NCBI RefSeq assembly: GCF_014641715.1
Contig: NZ_BMIG01000001.1
Coordinates: forward strand, 248,001 to 312,000
Reading direction: 5' to 3'
DNA from: Polaromonas eurypsychrophila
GTDB taxonomy: Bacteria > Pseudomonadota > Gammaproteobacteria > Burkholderiales > Burkholderiaceae_C
DNA: 64,000 nucleotides
Shown here: positions 42,194-51,984 of the stretch, in pieces
Numbering within the stretch: the first letter of the stretch is position 1
Layout of the letters: each line of letters starts with the position of its first letter
The notes under the pieces: model-generated
Told to the model about the DNA's origin: nothing
Seen by the model: the letters and a program-made list of their open reading frames with translations, nothing else
Database searches by the model: none
Translations under genes and position numbers: made by a program

Positions 42194-42996
42194 AGCCGGG
42201 CCGCGTTATCGTTACCCGGCCCGCGCGCGATGCCACGCGCTGGGTGCTCTCCCTGACGCAGCGCGGCCTGCCAGCCGAGGCGTTGCCGTTGATTCGTATT
42301 GAAGCGCTGCCGGTGTCGTCGGCGCTGCAGCAGACCTGGCGCGACATCGCCAGCTTTGCCGCGCTGATGTTTGTCAGCGGCAATGCGGCCGAGGCTTTTT
42401 TTGCATCAAATGAGGCTTCAGCCCATACCGGTCAAGCGCAAACAGCTATTGATTTCATAGCAAATGAGGGCCCGCGCTGCATGGCGCCTGGCCCCGGCAC
42501 GGTGGCCGCGCTGCGGGCCGCCGGTATCCCCGACTCGCGCATCGACTCCCCCGCGCTGGATGCCGGCCAGTTTGATTCCGAAGCGCTGTGGTCGGTGGTT
42601 GCCGGCCGGCCCTGGCAGGGTCGCCGTGTGCTGATCGTGCGCGGGCAGGGCGCCGGTGCGGAGATGGCGGGCGCATCCAATGGGCGGGACTGGTTGGCGC
42701 GGCAACTGTCGGCGGCCGGTGCCCTGCCTGAATTCATTGCGGTTTACCAACGCAGCGCGCCGCTGTTCACCTCGCAGCAGCGCAAAACAATGGCCGAAGC
42801 TGCGGTGGACGGCTCGGTCTGGCTGTTCAGCAGTTCCGAGGCGGTCGGCCACCTGCCGGCGGGGGACTGGTCGCGGGCCCGTGCCGTCGCGACACATCCG
42901 CGTATCGCCGAGGCCGTGCGCGCGGCGGGCTGGGGTGTTGTTGCTGAGTCACGCCCTGCACTCGATGACATCGTGGCCTCGATAGAATCGATGTAA
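42190..42996 (+). CDS. hemD: Uroporphyrinogen-III synthase
   Basis: 268 residues from TTG 42190; an in-frame stop at 42160 excludes a much longer protein and no ATG or GTG gives the expected N-terminus (KPGRVIVTRPARDATRW). HemD-fold blocks include LMFVSGNAAEAFF, APGPGTVAALRAAGI, RVLIVRGQGAGAE and SVWLFSSSEAVGHL. It closes hydroxymethylbilane to uroporphyrinogen III with inversion of ring D. Residues about 77-91 (SAHTGQAQTAIDFIA) are encoded by a clear copy of the dispersed repeat, which forms an extra loop after the first conserved block. Confidence 0.92.
   Translation: MKPGRVIVTRPARDATRWVLSLTQRGLPAEALPLIRIEALPVSSALQQTWRDIASFAALMFVSGNAAEAFFASNEASAHTGQAQTAIDFIANEGPRCMAPGPGTVAALRAAGIPDSRIDSPALDAGQFDSEALWSVVAGRPWQGRRVLIVRGQGAGAEMAGASNGRDWLARQLSAAGALPEFIAVYQRSAPLFTSQQRKTMAEAAVDGSVWLFSSSEAVGHLPAGDWSRARAVATHPRIAEAVRAAGWGVVAESRPALDDIVASIESM
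42411..42468 (+). repeat. Dispersed ~50-bp repeat, copy 7 (inside hemD)
   Basis: GAGGCTTCAGCCCATACCGG, then TCAAGCGCAAACAGCTATTG, ATTTCATAGCA. The 3' part forms a GCTAT/ATAGC hairpin. It is in frame with hemD; both other sense frames contain stops within it. Confidence 0.9.
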
Positions 42997-42998
42997 CC

Positions 42999-44120
42999 AT
43001 GAGCGATAGCGAACCCCTTACTCCTTCCTTGCCCGCATCGGCTGCGCTGCTACCGGTGGTGGCTGTGCCGCCGGCCAACAGCCTGCCGCGCCGCTGGCTG
43101 TTTGGGACTGGCCTGGTGGCGGTCGCCGGGGTGGTGATGAGTGCGCTGTTGTGGCAAAAGCTGGTCAATATCCAGGAAGAACTGGCAAGGCGCAGCACCG
43201 ATTCAACGGCGCAGTCGATTGAAGCGCGAACGCTGGCGCGCCAGGCCCAGGAGGGCACGCGCGAACTGTCGGCGCGGCTGGCGCTGCTGGAGACCCGGCT
43301 CAGCGAAGTCAGCCTGCAGCGCAGCCAGCTGGAGGAGCTGATGCAAAGCCTGTCGCGCTCGCGCGATGAAAATCTGGTGGTCGACGTGGAGTCGGCCCTG
43401 CGGCTGGCGCAGCAGCAGGCACAACTGACCGGCAGTGCCGAGCCCATGCTGGCTGCCCTCAAATCAGCCGACCAGCGGCTGGTGCGCGCCGCGCAGCCGC
43501 GCCTGAATCCGCTGCAGCGTGCGATTGCGCGTGATGTGGAACGCATCAAGGCCACCACGGTGACCGACGTGCCCGGCTTGCTGCTCAAGCTCGACGAACT
43601 GACGCGGCTGGTGGACGAGTTGCCCCTGGCCAATGCGATGCCGGTGGCCAGCAACACGCGCGCACCTGCTGCAGCGCCAGTACCGGCGCGCGCAGCGTCT
43701 GCCGGCGCGCCTTCCAGCAATCCCGTTCGCATGGCGTTCGACCGGCTCGCCCTGCAGGCGTGGTGGCAGAACACCTGGCAGGGCGTGCGTGACGAGGCGC
43801 GGAACCTGCTGCGTGTCAGCCGCATCGACCAGCCCGACGCGGCCTTGCTGGCGCCGGAACAATCGTTTTTTCTGCGCGAGAACCTCAAGCTCAAGTTGCT
43901 CAATGCGCGCCTGGGCCTGCTGTCGAGGCAAACCGCCAGTGCGCGCGCCGATCTGGGCAGCGCATCGGCCATGCTGGGCAAATACTTTGACCCGGCTTCG
44001 CGCAGGACGCAGGCGGCCGGCCAGTTGCTGCAACAGGTGTTAACCCAGATGAAGTCCAGCGAGCTGCCGCGCCTGGATGAGACCCTGGCCGCGCTGGCCA
44101 CGGCGGCGGCGGGCCGTTAG
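42999..44120 (+). CDS. hemX: HemX-type membrane protein of the heme operon
   Basis: 373 residues. A polar N-terminus is followed by one helix (WLFGTGLVAVAGVVMSALLW, ~32-51), then a long periplasmic region beginning with a coiled coil (LSARLALLETRLSEVSLQR). The conserved domain carries NLLRVSRIDQPDAALLAPEQ and FFLRENLKLKLLNARLGLL. It belongs to PF04375, sometimes named uroporphyrin-III C-methyltransferase by operon association; it has no methyltransferase fold. Exact role in heme synthesis is unproven. The ATG is two bases after the hemD stop. Confidence 0.9.
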   Translation: MSDSEPLTPSLPASAALLPVVAVPPANSLPRRWLFGTGLVAVAGVVMSALLWQKLVNIQEELARRSTDSTAQSIEARTLARQAQEGTRELSARLALLETRLSEVSLQRSQLEELMQSLSRSRDENLVVDVESALRLAQQQAQLTGSAEPMLAALKSADQRLVRAAQPRLNPLQRAIARDVERIKATTVTDVPGLLLKLDELTRLVDELPLANAMPVASNTRAPAAAPVPARAASAGAPSSNPVRMAFDRLALQAWWQNTWQGVRDEARNLLRVSRIDQPDAALLAPEQSFFLRENLKLKLLNARLGLLSRQTASARADLGSASAMLGKYFDPASRRTQAAGQLLQQVLTQMKSSELPRLDETLAALATAAAGR

Positions 44121-44133
44121 GCGACCGAAACAC

Positions 44134-45423
44134 ATGCGCAGCGCACTCTGGCTCCTGGCCCTGTTCGGCATCGCGGTGGCGGTGGCGCTGGTGGCTGGCA
44201 ACAACCAGGCGGTGGTCACGCTGTTCTGGCCGCCACACCGCATCGACATCTCCTTCAACCTGCTGGTGCTGCTGCTGGCGGGTTTGTTCACGCTGCTGTA
44301 TGTCGCTCTGCGCGCTTCGTCTGCGGTGTTTTCGCTGCCGGCCGAAGCCAGGCGCTGGCGCGCGCAACAAAAGGAAAGGGCGATGTACGCCGCCTTCATG
44401 GACGCGTTGTCGCACCTGATGGCCGGGCGCTTCATCCGCGCCGCCAAACTGGCACAGAACGCCATCACGCAGGAAAAAAGCCTGAGCCAGCTGGCGCGTA
44501 CCTCCAGCGATGTCAGCAGCTACAACGCCGCGCGGGCAACCCAGTTGCGCTTGCTGGCGCACCTGTTGGCCGCCGAAAGCGCGCAGTCGTTGCAGAACAG
44601 GGCGCTGCGCGAAGAGCATTTGCAGCAGGCGCTGGAAAGCAGCAACCACCGCATCGCCCAGGAAACCCGGGACGGTGTTCAATTGCGCGCCGCCCGCTGG
44701 GCGCTGGACGACCGTGACCCGAATGGCGCGCTGGAACTGCTGGGCCAGTTGCCGCAAGGCGTTGCACGCCGCACTCTGGCCCTGCGCACCCGGTTGAAGG
44801 CCACGCGCCAGGCCAGACAGACCCCTCAGGCGCTGGACACGGCGCGCCTGCTGGCCAAACACCGGGCGTTTTCGCCAGGCGCCGCACAAAGCATCGTGCG
44901 CGGGCTGGCTCTGGAGTTGCTGGGTGGCGCGCATGATCCAGCGCAGCTGCAAACCGCTTGGGCTTCGCTGGACGCCGCCGAACGCGCCATGCCCGAACTG
45001 GTGGTCCACGCCGCGTCACGCCTGATGGCTCTGCACGGCGACGCCGACCTGGCGCGCTCCTGGCTGCTGCAGGTATGGGAGCCGGTAATGCAGCCGCGCT
45101 CGGAGATCAGCGACAACCTGCGCGTCAAGCTGATCCATGTGCTGGAGCAGGGCCTCGACTCCATCGACGCCGCCTGGCTGGCGCGCATTGAGGCCGCGCA
45201 GCAGCAGCGCCCGCGTGACGCCAACCTGCAGTACCTGGCGGGCATGGCCTGCCTGAAACGCCAGCTCTGGGGCAAGGCCCAGCAACTGCTGTCTCAGGCC
45301 GCGATGGCCTTGCAGGACGCGGGCCTGCATCGCAATGCCTGGCGCGCGCTGGCGCTGCTGGCCGAGCAGCGCGAAGACCCGGTTTCTGCTGCGCAGGCTT
45401 ACAAGCGGGCGGCGGAAGTTTAA
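44134..45423 (+). CDS. hemY: HemY-type TPR membrane protein
   Basis: 429 residues from ATG 44134 (MRSALWLLALFGIAVAVAL); the longer frame overlaps hemX. Two N-terminal helices (to about residue 65; LLVLLLAGLFTLLYVALRA) precede a HemY_N domain and TPR-type helices (RLLAHLLAAESAQSL, AGMACLKRQLWGKAQQLLSQ). Family members are inner-membrane proteins encoded with hemX and influence the late heme pathway; this is not the protoporphyrinogen oxidase also called HemY. It ends the hem series. Confidence 0.92.
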   Translation: MRSALWLLALFGIAVAVALVAGNNQAVVTLFWPPHRIDISFNLLVLLLAGLFTLLYVALRASSAVFSLPAEARRWRAQQKERAMYAAFMDALSHLMAGRFIRAAKLAQNAITQEKSLSQLARTSSDVSSYNAARATQLRLLAHLLAAESAQSLQNRALREEHLQQALESSNHRIAQETRDGVQLRAARWALDDRDPNGALELLGQLPQGVARRTLALRTRLKATRQARQTPQALDTARLLAKHRAFSPGAAQSIVRGLALELLGGAHDPAQLQTAWASLDAAERAMPELVVHAASRLMALHGDADLARSWLLQVWEPVMQPRSEISDNLRVKLIHVLEQGLDSIDAAWLARIEAAQQQRPRDANLQYLAGMACLKRQLWGKAQQLLSQAAMALQDAGLHRNAWRALALLAEQREDPVSAAQAYKRAAEV

Positions 45424-46283
45424 TTTCCACTGTTCCGGCTGTGGGTCCGGAGGAGATGCTGTTCCGCCCCTCCCCGCTTGTCATCCCGGACCTGATCCGG
45501 GATCCATGTTGGATAACTCGTACAGTTTGGTTCACCAACAAGCCGGGTCTCGCCCCGGCGGGCGACTTACTTTTCTTTGCGTCGCCAAAGAAACCTAAGG
45601 AAAAGAAAGGCGACCCGATGGTCTGGGTCCCTCCGCTTCGCTGCGGGCAACCTGCGGTACTCGCCGAAAACGGGGCCGAGCTCGAACTCGCCTTCGGCTC
45701 AGACAATCGCTCGCCCTGATCCGTTTTCGGCTGCGCTCCTCGGCCCAGCCCGACGGGTGGGGAGAGAAAACCGATGCCTGATACCGAACTCCCATCCGGA
45801 GTGCAGGAAGCGCGAAGCGCTTCCTGCACGGGAATCCCAAGAGTCGGTCATGCTTGCACGCGAGCGCAGCGCACGCGGCCACATGTTGTCCCCCTCCATC
45901 GCCCAGCGGGGCGAGGGAGGGGTCGGGGATGCGCTGCCTGACTCCCGCCATGCGCGTTCGGATCCACAACGGGATGATTTGCTTGCCAACACGCCGCGTC
46001 GTGTGCCCGAAGGCACACGCAAGGGGTTTGGTGAGGAAAGCGCCCGTTTTGGTCCGAACCCGAAGGGACGTGGTTTTGTGGGCGATCCGTGTCGTTACAA
46101 AACCAGGCAAGGCGCAAAGCCTTGCCTTGGGTTTTGCGCCTCACGGCTCATCCCGCAAAAGCCCCGCCGCGCCAGGCGCGAGTCAGGCAGCGCATCCCTG
46201 AGGGTGGGAGTGGGGAGTTGAAACTACTATCCCAGGCAAGCCACCGCCTCAGCGTGATGCTCTGAACAATCCAGTCCACAGAC
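45424..46283. repeat. Long non-coding repeat-like element between hemY and rne
   Basis: About 800 bp with no credible gene. It contains a sequence type I recall from intergenic repeats of other proteobacteria (ACTTTTCTTTGCGTCGCCAA at 45569-45588, then AAAGGCGACCCGATGGTCTG). ATCCCGGA/TCCGGGAT flank 45491-45495. A perfect 13-bp hairpin lies at 45801-45829 and a 9-bp hairpin at 46105-46127. Arms at 45927-45956 and 46168-46197 are near-perfect inverted repeats about 210 bp apart. It looks like a stack of mobile or amplified non-coding units. ORFs of 70-210 codons in all six frames have no recognisable protein features. Confidence 0.65.
45801..45829. repeat. Perfect 13-bp hairpin in the long intergenic element
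   Basis: GTGCAGGAAGCGC (45801-45813), loop GAA, GCGCTTCCTGCAC (45817-45829). No T-run on either side, so it is not a classical terminator. Confidence 0.8.
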
Positions 46284-46312
46284 GAAAAAAAGGCAGCCCA
46301 AGAGCTGCCTTT
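46284..46312 (-). terminator. Rho-independent terminator of rne
   Basis: On the minus strand AAAGGCAGC, a 6-base loop, GCTGCCTTT and a T-run (A-run 46285-46291 on the plus strand), placed 35 bp after the rne stop. Confidence 0.88.
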
Positions 46313-46346
46313 GATCAAGGTGCCCAGCCGGGCATGAACGGCAGGA

Positions 46347-49300
46347 TTACTCCGCGCGTTCACCGGTAGCCGGTGCGGTCACAGCGGCCTGCTCGAACGG
46401 CAAAGTCGTGTCGCGCAGATCGCGTTTGGTCTCGACCAGTACCAGCGGACCGTTGTCCAACTGGGCGACCGGTGCGCGTTCGCGTGGCACATGGATCGGC
46501 TTCGGTTCGGCAGCCATCGCGGCCTGGACTTCGGCGATCTTGCTGGCGTTCGAGTTGACCCACTGCAAGCCGGAGGACTGGGCCACCTGGGCCAGGTCCT
46601 GCAGCGGCAGGTCATAGGTCTGCACTTTCGGCAGTGCGCGGCCGGCCGGTGCGGGGGATGCGACGGGCGTGGCCACCGCGATGGGGGCTGCTGCCACCGG
46701 TGCGGCTTGCGGCGCCATTTGCGGCGCGCGTGTTGGCTCTGCCGGTGCTACAAATTCAGGAGCTGCCTGCGCACGCTGTTCATGGGCTGCGGGTTGATTT
46801 GACTCTGAATTGTCGGCAGGTGCAGCTTGCGGTGCATGGCCATTGGCGCTGCCTTCTGCCGGCTGATCGCCCCGCTCCGAACGCTCGCGGCGGTCGCGGC
46901 CATAACGGTCGCGGCTGCGGCGCTCGCGGGGCTGGCGGTCGCCGCCTTCTTCGCCCTCGGCACGGGGTTGAACATCGGTCGAGGAAGCAGGTGCCACCGG
47001 GTTGCCTGCTTCGTCCATGCTGGCCACAACGGCCGGGTGGGCCGCGTCAAAGCTGTCGGCCTGCGCGCCGGCGACTGGCGCGGCGCTGCCGTCTGTGCGT
47101 TCACCCCGGTCGTCACGGCGTTCGTTGCGGCGGCCATTGCCACGGTCCCCGCGCTCTCCGCCACGCTCGCCACGTTCACGTCGGCCCTGGCCTTCCGGGC
47201 GGGCTTCGTTGTTGCGGTTGCTGTCCTGGCGCTCACCGTCAGCACCGGTTTCGACCGTGCGATCCTGACGCGGCGAGGCATCACCAGCCATTGCTGCAGC
47301 CATGGCCGCCTGGTTGGCCAATGCCTGTTCCTGTTGTTCGGCATCACGCGGTGCGCGCTCGCCGCGCTCTCCACGTTCGCCGCGATCACCACCGCGGCCA
47401 CGGCGACCACGGCCTTCACGGCCCTCGGCGCCAGCGGCCTGGCCTTCGACTCGGTCCGGACGCTCGCCGCGCGGCTCACGCGGCTCACGCGGCTCGCGGG
47501 GTTCACGGGCCTCGCGCGGCTGTTCGTTGCGTTCACCGGCCGGGCGCTCCTGGCGTTGGCCTTCTGTACGGCCCTCGGTGGCGGGACGGTCACCGCGGCC
47601 TTCACCGCGTTCACGGCGTTCGCCGCCACGGCCCTCACCACGTTCACTGCGCTCGCCCCGGGCTTCGCGCGGCTGGTCCGGGCGGCCTTCGTCGCGCGCT
47701 TCACCGGCACGGCCTTCGCCGCGTCCGCCGCGTCCGCCACGGCGTCCGTCACGGCCGCCGCGTTCACCGCCGCGGTCATTGCGTTCACCGCTGCGCTCGC
47801 CACGTCCGTCACGGCGCGCTTCGCCGCTGCGTTCGTCTTTTTTCTCTTCGCGGGTCGGAGCGGCCAAAGGGGCGGCATCGGCACCGACAAAAAATTCCTT
47901 GAGCTTGGCGAAGAAGCTTTTTTCGGCCGGGGCGGGAGCTACGACACGGGCCGGAGCCTGGGCAACTGGTGCAGCGGCCACAGGCGCGGGTTTCGGAATC
48001 GCCTGCGGTGCCGGTGCATCGGGCAACACACCCTTGATGACCGGTTCCTGCTTGTTGTGTTTTTCCTGGCTGCGGCGCGTGACCGTGGTGGGGTCTTCCA
48101 TCTCGTCGGCCATCTTGTAGCTGGCTTCGATGTTGTCCAGGCGCGGATCATCGTGTTTCAGGCGCTCAAGCTTGTAGTTCGGTGTTTCCAGCGTCTTGTT
48201 GGGCACCAGCAGCACGTTGATGCGCTGCTTCATCTCGATCTTGGCGATCTCGGAACGTTTTTCGTTGAGCAGGAATGACGCCACATCAACCGGCACCTGA
48301 CACAGCACCGAGGCTGTGCTGTCTTTCATGGACTCTTCCTGGATGATGCGCAGGATCTGCAACGCCGAGCTTTCAGTGTCACGGATGTGGCCAGAGCCGC
48401 CGCAACGCGGGCAGGGGATGGACGCGCCTTCGTTGAGTGCCGGGCGCAGGCGCTGGCGGCTCATTTCCATCAGGCCGAACTTGCTGATGGTGCCGAACTG
48501 CACACGTGCGCGGTCCTGGCGCAGCGCATCGCGCAGGCGGTTTTCAACGTCGCGGCGATTCCGCGACTCTTCCATGTCGATGAAGTCGATGACGATCAGG
48601 CCGCCCAGATCGCGTAAACGCATCTGGCGGGCGACTTCGTCGGCAGCTTCCAGGTTGGTGCGGGTGGCGGTCTCTTCAATGTCGCCGCCCTTGATGGCTC
48701 GGGCGGAGTTGACGTCGACGGACACCAAGGCTTCAGTGTGGTCGATCACGATGGCGCCGCCGGAAGGCAACTGCACGGTACGCGCATAGGCCGACTCGAT
48801 CTGGTGCTCGATCTGGAAACGGCTGAACAGCGGCGCGTCGTCGCGGTAACGCTTGACGCGGTGCTCGTGTTCGGGCATCACGTGGGCCATGAACTGGCGC
48901 GCTTGTTCATAAACGTCGTCGGTGTCGAACAGGATGTCGCCGATGTCGCTGTTGAAGTAGTCGCGGATGGCGCGGATCACCAGGCTCGATTCCTGGTAAA
49001 TCAGGAAGGCGCCTTTGCCCTCCTTGCCGGCGCCGTCGATGGCGGTCCAGAGTTTGATCAGGTAGTTGAGGTCCCACTGCAGCTCGGCGGCGCTGCGGCC
49101 AATGCCGGCGGTGCGGGCGATGATGCTGGCGCCGGCCGGGTATTCCAGCTGGTCCATGTTTTCCTTGAGCTCGGCCCGGTCCTCGCCCTCGATACGGCGA
49201 CTCACGCCACCGCCGCGCGGGTTGTTCGGCATCAGCACGACATAACGGCCGGCCAGTGAGACAAAAGTGGTCAGAGCCGCGCCCTTGTTGCCGCGTTCTT

Positions 49301-49616
49301 CTTTTTCGACCTGGACCAGGATCTCCTGGCCTTCGCGGATCACGTCCTGGATGCGCGCCTGACTGACCGGCACGCCCTGGGCGAAGTACTGCTTGGAGAT
49401 TTCCTTGAAGGGCAGGAAGCCGTGGCGGTCCTCGCCGTAGTCGACAAAACAGGCTTCGAGCGAGGGCTCGACGCGTGTCACAACGGCCTTGTAGATGTTG
49501 CCCTTGCGCTGTTCGCGCCCTTCAATTTCAATTTCGTAGTCGAGGAGCTTTTGTCCGTCGACGATGGCCAGGCGGCGTTCTTCCGACTGGGTGGCATTGA
49601 CCAGCATGCGTTTCAT
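46347..49616 (-). CDS. rne: Ribonuclease E
   Basis: 1089 residues from ATG 49616 ([20 protein letters not shown]), with a GAAGGA ribosome site; the longer frame to 49670 is leader. The N-terminal catalytic half holds the S1 domain ([20 protein letters not shown]), the metal-binding Asp residues in [15 protein letters not shown] and [14 protein letters not shown], and the Zn-link [10 protein letters not shown] near 405. The C-terminal half (from about 540) is disordered: a Pro/Ala linker, an Arg/Glu/Gly-rich RNA-binding region and short end motifs for degradosome partners. It cleaves single-stranded A/U-rich RNA at the membrane. Divergent from rluC with a long leader, as expected for autoregulation. 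Confidence 0.96.
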   Translation of the reverse strand: MKRMLVNATQSEERRLAIVDGQKLLDYEIEIEGREQRKGNIYKAVVTRVEPSLEACFVDYGEDRHGFLPFKEISKQYFAQGVPVSQARIQDVIREGQEILVQVEKEERGNKGAALTTFVSLAGRYVVLMPNNPRGGGVSRRIEGEDRAELKENMDQLEYPAGASIIARTAGIGRSAAELQWDLNYLIKLWTAIDGAGKEGKGAFLIYQESSLVIRAIRDYFNSDIGDILFDTDDVYEQARQFMAHVMPEHEHRVKRYRDDAPLFSRFQIEHQIESAYARTVQLPSGGAIVIDHTEALVSVDVNSARAIKGGDIEETATRTNLEAADEVARQMRLRDLGGLIVIDFIDMEESRNRRDVENRLRDALRQDRARVQFGTISKFGLMEMSRQRLRPALNEGASIPCPRCGGSGHIRDTESSALQILRIIQEESMKDSTASVLCQVPVDVASFLLNEKRSEIAKIEMKQRINVLLVPNKTLETPNYKLERLKHDDPRLDNIEASYKMADEMEDPTTVTRRSQEKHNKQEPVIKGVLPDAPAPQAIPKPAPVAAAPVAQAPARVVAPAPAEKSFFAKLKEFFVGADAAPLAAPTREEKKDERSGEARRDGRGERSGERNDRGGERGGRDGRRGGRGGRGEGRAGEARDEGRPDQPREARGERSERGEGRGGERRERGEGRGDRPATEGRTEGQRQERPAGERNEQPREAREPREPREPREPRGERPDRVEGQAAGAEGREGRGRRGRGGDRGERGERGERAPRDAEQQEQALANQAAMAAAMAGDASPRQDRTVETGADGERQDSNRNNEARPEGQGRRERGERGGERGDRGNGRRNERRDDRGERTDGSAAPVAGAQADSFDAAHPAVVASMDEAGNPVAPASSTDVQPRAEGEEGGDRQPRERRSRDRYGRDRRERSERGDQPAEGSANGHAPQAAPADNSESNQPAAHEQRAQAAPEFVAPAEPTRAPQMAPQAAPVAAAPIAVATPVASPAPAGRALPKVQTYDLPLQDLAQVAQSSGLQWVNSNASKIAEVQAAMAAEPKPIHVPRERAPVAQLDNGPLVLVETKRDLRDTTLPFEQAAVTAPATGERAE
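46746..46792 (-). repeat. Dispersed ~50-bp repeat, copy 8 (inside rne)
   Basis: Read on the minus strand: CAGCCCATGAAC, GTGCGCAGGCAGCTCCTGAA, TTTGTAGCA. It encodes [15 protein letters not shown] in the disordered tail, in the same frame used in hemD and the S49 gene. Confidence 0.75.
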
Positions 49617-50273
49617 GGGGTTTCCTTCGTTCTTCTCTGTCTCAAACATCACTGCCCGAAAAATGGGCAAACGACGCCGGGAGCAGACGTTGTGCGAACG
49701 TGGGGAATTGCCGGAGAGCCTTTGACGGCACGACAGCGAACCGGAACAAACCGGTCAGCTGCGCTGTCTGGGCGTAGGCGCGTGGATGGGGCGAGCCGGG
49801 GTCAGACAGGTGATTGCTACAAATTCAGTAGCTGCTTGCGCCCGCAGGACAAGGGCTGGCGGCTGATTCATGCCAAACAACGGGGCTAAAAAGCGCCGCA
49901 GGCATGAGTTCATCAGTACGACCAGTGTTGTCAAGAGGCTACCCATTCAAAGACCAGATTTCGCTGCTATCCGTGTTCAGCCCGCGGGGCTGAACACATC
50001 GTATTCCGTAGTTGTGTTCGCAAAACGTCGACTCGTCCGCACAACAATTTCCTGCCGCGGGGTGCCTGGCACCGTGCGCTTGCAGGCATTTGCTGCCAGT
50101 GGCGTCGACCTTCCAGCAAGGCTGTTGGCAGTGGGTTGATGGGTGTGTGGACTAAACTCCCAGACAAATCAACCACTTACAGCTTGTCGCTAGTGAAACA
50201 CATTATAGGCGTAGGTTCAGCCAAAACAGCCCGCACGGGTAAACCCCCAGACGCCGTCGCAGCTGGAGGCGCC
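49617..50273. other. 657-bp divergent intergenic region between rne and rluC
   Basis: Contains the rne 5' leader, one dispersed repeat and the rluC promoter region. A TTGACA is read on the minus strand at 49929-49934 but with a poor -10 (GATGAA), so the rne promoter is uncertain. A TATAGG at 50204-50209 could be the rluC -10. Small ORFs here have no protein-like features. Confidence 0.5.
49815..49863 (-). repeat. Dispersed ~50-bp repeat, copy 9 (rne leader region)
   Basis: On the minus strand: GCCGCCAGCCCTTGTCCTGC, then GGGCGCAAGCAGCTACTGAA, TTTGTAGCA, with a perfect GCTAC/GTAGC pair at the 3' end. It may be transcribed as part of the rne leader. Confidence 0.9.
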
Positions 50274-51344
50274 ATGGCTGCTGCTGCGCCGCCAAGTGTC
50301 GGTGTTACGCCCGAAAAGGCGGCAGTGCAAGCCACATTTGTAACTGTCGACGAGGACTCGGCCGGCCAGCGCCTGGACAATTTTTTGATCCGCCAACTCA
50401 AGGGTGTGCCCAAAACCCATGTCTACCGCATCATCCGCAGCGGCGAGGTGCGCATCAACAAGGGCAGGGTGCAGGCTGATACCCGGATAGCGGCCGGCGA
50501 CCTGGTGCGCCTGCCGCCGGTACGGACCTCGGAGCGCGCCGAGCAAAAAGCCGAGGCCATGGCGGTCGAGATCGCGCGGCATGGCGCGGCGTCCACGGCG
50601 GGCGGCTATGCGCCTTCGCGTGAGTTCCCCATCCTGTTCGAGGACGACCATGTGCTGGCGATTGACAAACCGGCCGGCGTGGCGGTGCACGGTGGCAGCG
50701 GCGTGGCGTTCGGCGTGATTGAGCAGTTGCGCATGGCACGGCCCGATGCGCATTTCCTGGAACTGGTGCACCGGCTGGACCGCGAAACCAGCGGGATTTT
50801 GCTGATCGCTAAAAAACGGGTGGCGCTGAAAAACCTGCAGGAGCAGTTTCGCGAGCGCGAGACCGACAAAATTTACCTGGCGATGGTCAAAGGCGCCTGG
50901 CCGGCCAACAAGAAGGTACTGGACAAGCCACTGCAGAAATATTTGCTGGCCGATGGTGAGCGCCGCGTCCAGGTGGTCGGCAAGGAGCACCCGGACGGCA
51001 TGCGCGCCGTGACGCTGGTCAAGGTGAAAGGCGGGGCGCCGGATGGCGGCTTCAGCCTGCTCGAAGTCACCATCAAGACCGGCCGCACCCACCAGATTCG
51101 CGTGCACCTGGCCAGTGAAAGTCACCCGATTGCCGGTGACGACAAATACGGCGACTTCGAGCTCAACAGGGCCCTTCAAAAAGAGGCCGGAGCCGCAGCG
51201 CTCAAACGCATGTTCCTGCATGCCTGGCGGTTAAAGTTCACCCATCCGTCCAGCGGCAAACGCATTGAGTTGCGGGCTGCGCTCCCCCCCGATCTCGAGA
51301 GTTTCACGACCCATGCCGTCTCCCTCCAAGCCCTTGACCTTTGA
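50274..51344 (+). CDS. rluC: 23S rRNA pseudouridine synthase RluC
   Basis: 356 residues from ATG 50274, which follows a GGAGG ribosome site; the frame is open from 50136. The S4 domain (~30-90; GQRLDNFLIRQLKGVPKTHV) is followed by the catalytic domain with the active Asp in LELVHRLDRETSGILLIAKK (~165) and conserved GRTHQIRVHLA and IAGDDKYGD. RluC modifies uridines 955, 2504 and 2580 of 23S rRNA in E. coli. The divergent rne-rluC pair is the classic arrangement. The last 32 bp overlap the next gene. Confidence 0.93.
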   Translation: MAAAAPPSVGVTPEKAAVQATFVTVDEDSAGQRLDNFLIRQLKGVPKTHVYRIIRSGEVRINKGRVQADTRIAAGDLVRLPPVRTSERAEQKAEAMAVEIARHGAASTAGGYAPSREFPILFEDDHVLAIDKPAGVAVHGGSGVAFGVIEQLRMARPDAHFLELVHRLDRETSGILLIAKKRVALKNLQEQFRERETDKIYLAMVKGAWPANKKVLDKPLQKYLLADGERRVQVVGKEHPDGMRAVTLVKVKGGAPDGGFSLLEVTIKTGRTHQIRVHLASESHPIAGDDKYGDFELNRALQKEAGAAALKRMFLHAWRLKFTHPSSGKRIELRAALPPDLESFTTHAVSLQALDL

Positions 51345-51984
51345 CCTGATTGCCTTCGACTGGGATGGCACGCTGTTTGACTCCACCCAGATCATCGTGC
51401 GCTGCATCCAGGCCGCAGTGCGCGACGTGGGCGGCACGGTGCCGACCGACGAGGCCGCCGGCTACGTGATCGGCCTGGGCCTGATGCAAGCGCTGGCCCA
51501 CGCAGCGCCCGACGTTCCGGAGAGCAAATATCCCGAACTCGGCGCACGTTACCGTCATCATTACATTGCGCATCAGAACGACATCAGCCTGTTTGAGGGC
51601 GTGTTGCCGCTGCTGGCCGCGCTCAAGGCGCGCGGCCACAAGCTGGCCGTGGCCACCGGGAAGAGCCGGCACGGCCTGGACGAGGCTTTGCAGGCGGTCG
51701 AGCTCAAGGGCCGCTTTGATGCCTCGCGCACCGCCGATGAGACCGCCGGCAAGCCGCATCCGCGCATGCTGCATGAGCTGATGGACCAGTTCGGCGTGAC
51801 GCCCGGGCGCACGCTGATGATTGGCGACACCACCCATGACCTGCAGATGGCGGTGAATGCAGGCTGTGCCAGCGTCGGCGTCAGTTATGGCGCGCATGAA
51901 TTTTCGGCGTTTGAGCCGCTCAAACCGCGTTTCATCGCGCATTCGGTGACCGAGTTGCAGTATTGGCTGGCGCTCCATGCTTGA
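51313..51984 (+). CDS. HAD-family hydrolase, phosphoglycolate phosphatase-like
   Basis: 223 residues from ATG 51313. HAD motif I is FDWDGTLFDS near residue 14, motif II LAVATGKSRHGLD (Thr), the motif III Lys is in AGKPHPRML and motif IV is MIGDTTHDLQMA. A helical cap lies between residues 20 and 90. Substrate is not determined; the closest named relatives are Gph-type phosphatases. No later start retains motif I, so the 32-bp overlap with rluC is probably real. Its end overlaps the Rieske gene by 8 bp. Confidence 0.88.
   Translation: MPSPSKPLTFDLIAFDWDGTLFDSTQIIVRCIQAAVRDVGGTVPTDEAAGYVIGLGLMQALAHAAPDVPESKYPELGARYRHHYIAHQNDISLFEGVLPLLAALKARGHKLAVATGKSRHGLDEALQAVELKGRFDASRTADETAGKPHPRMLHELMDQFGVTPGRTLMIGDTTHDLQMAVNAGCASVGVSYGAHEFSAFEPLKPRFIAHSVTELQYWLALHA

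Noticed and set aside
45577..46221. ORFs in both strands of the hemY-rne gap (up to 214 codons)
   Set aside because: No domain, signal or coding bias; the region is made of palindromes and repeat-like DNA and all six frames are similarly open.
46634..48278. Plus-strand ORFs of 400-480 codons antisense to rne
   Set aside because: His/Arg/Ala-rich low-complexity translations of the RNase E tail in GC-rich DNA; RNase E domains on the minus strand are unambiguous.
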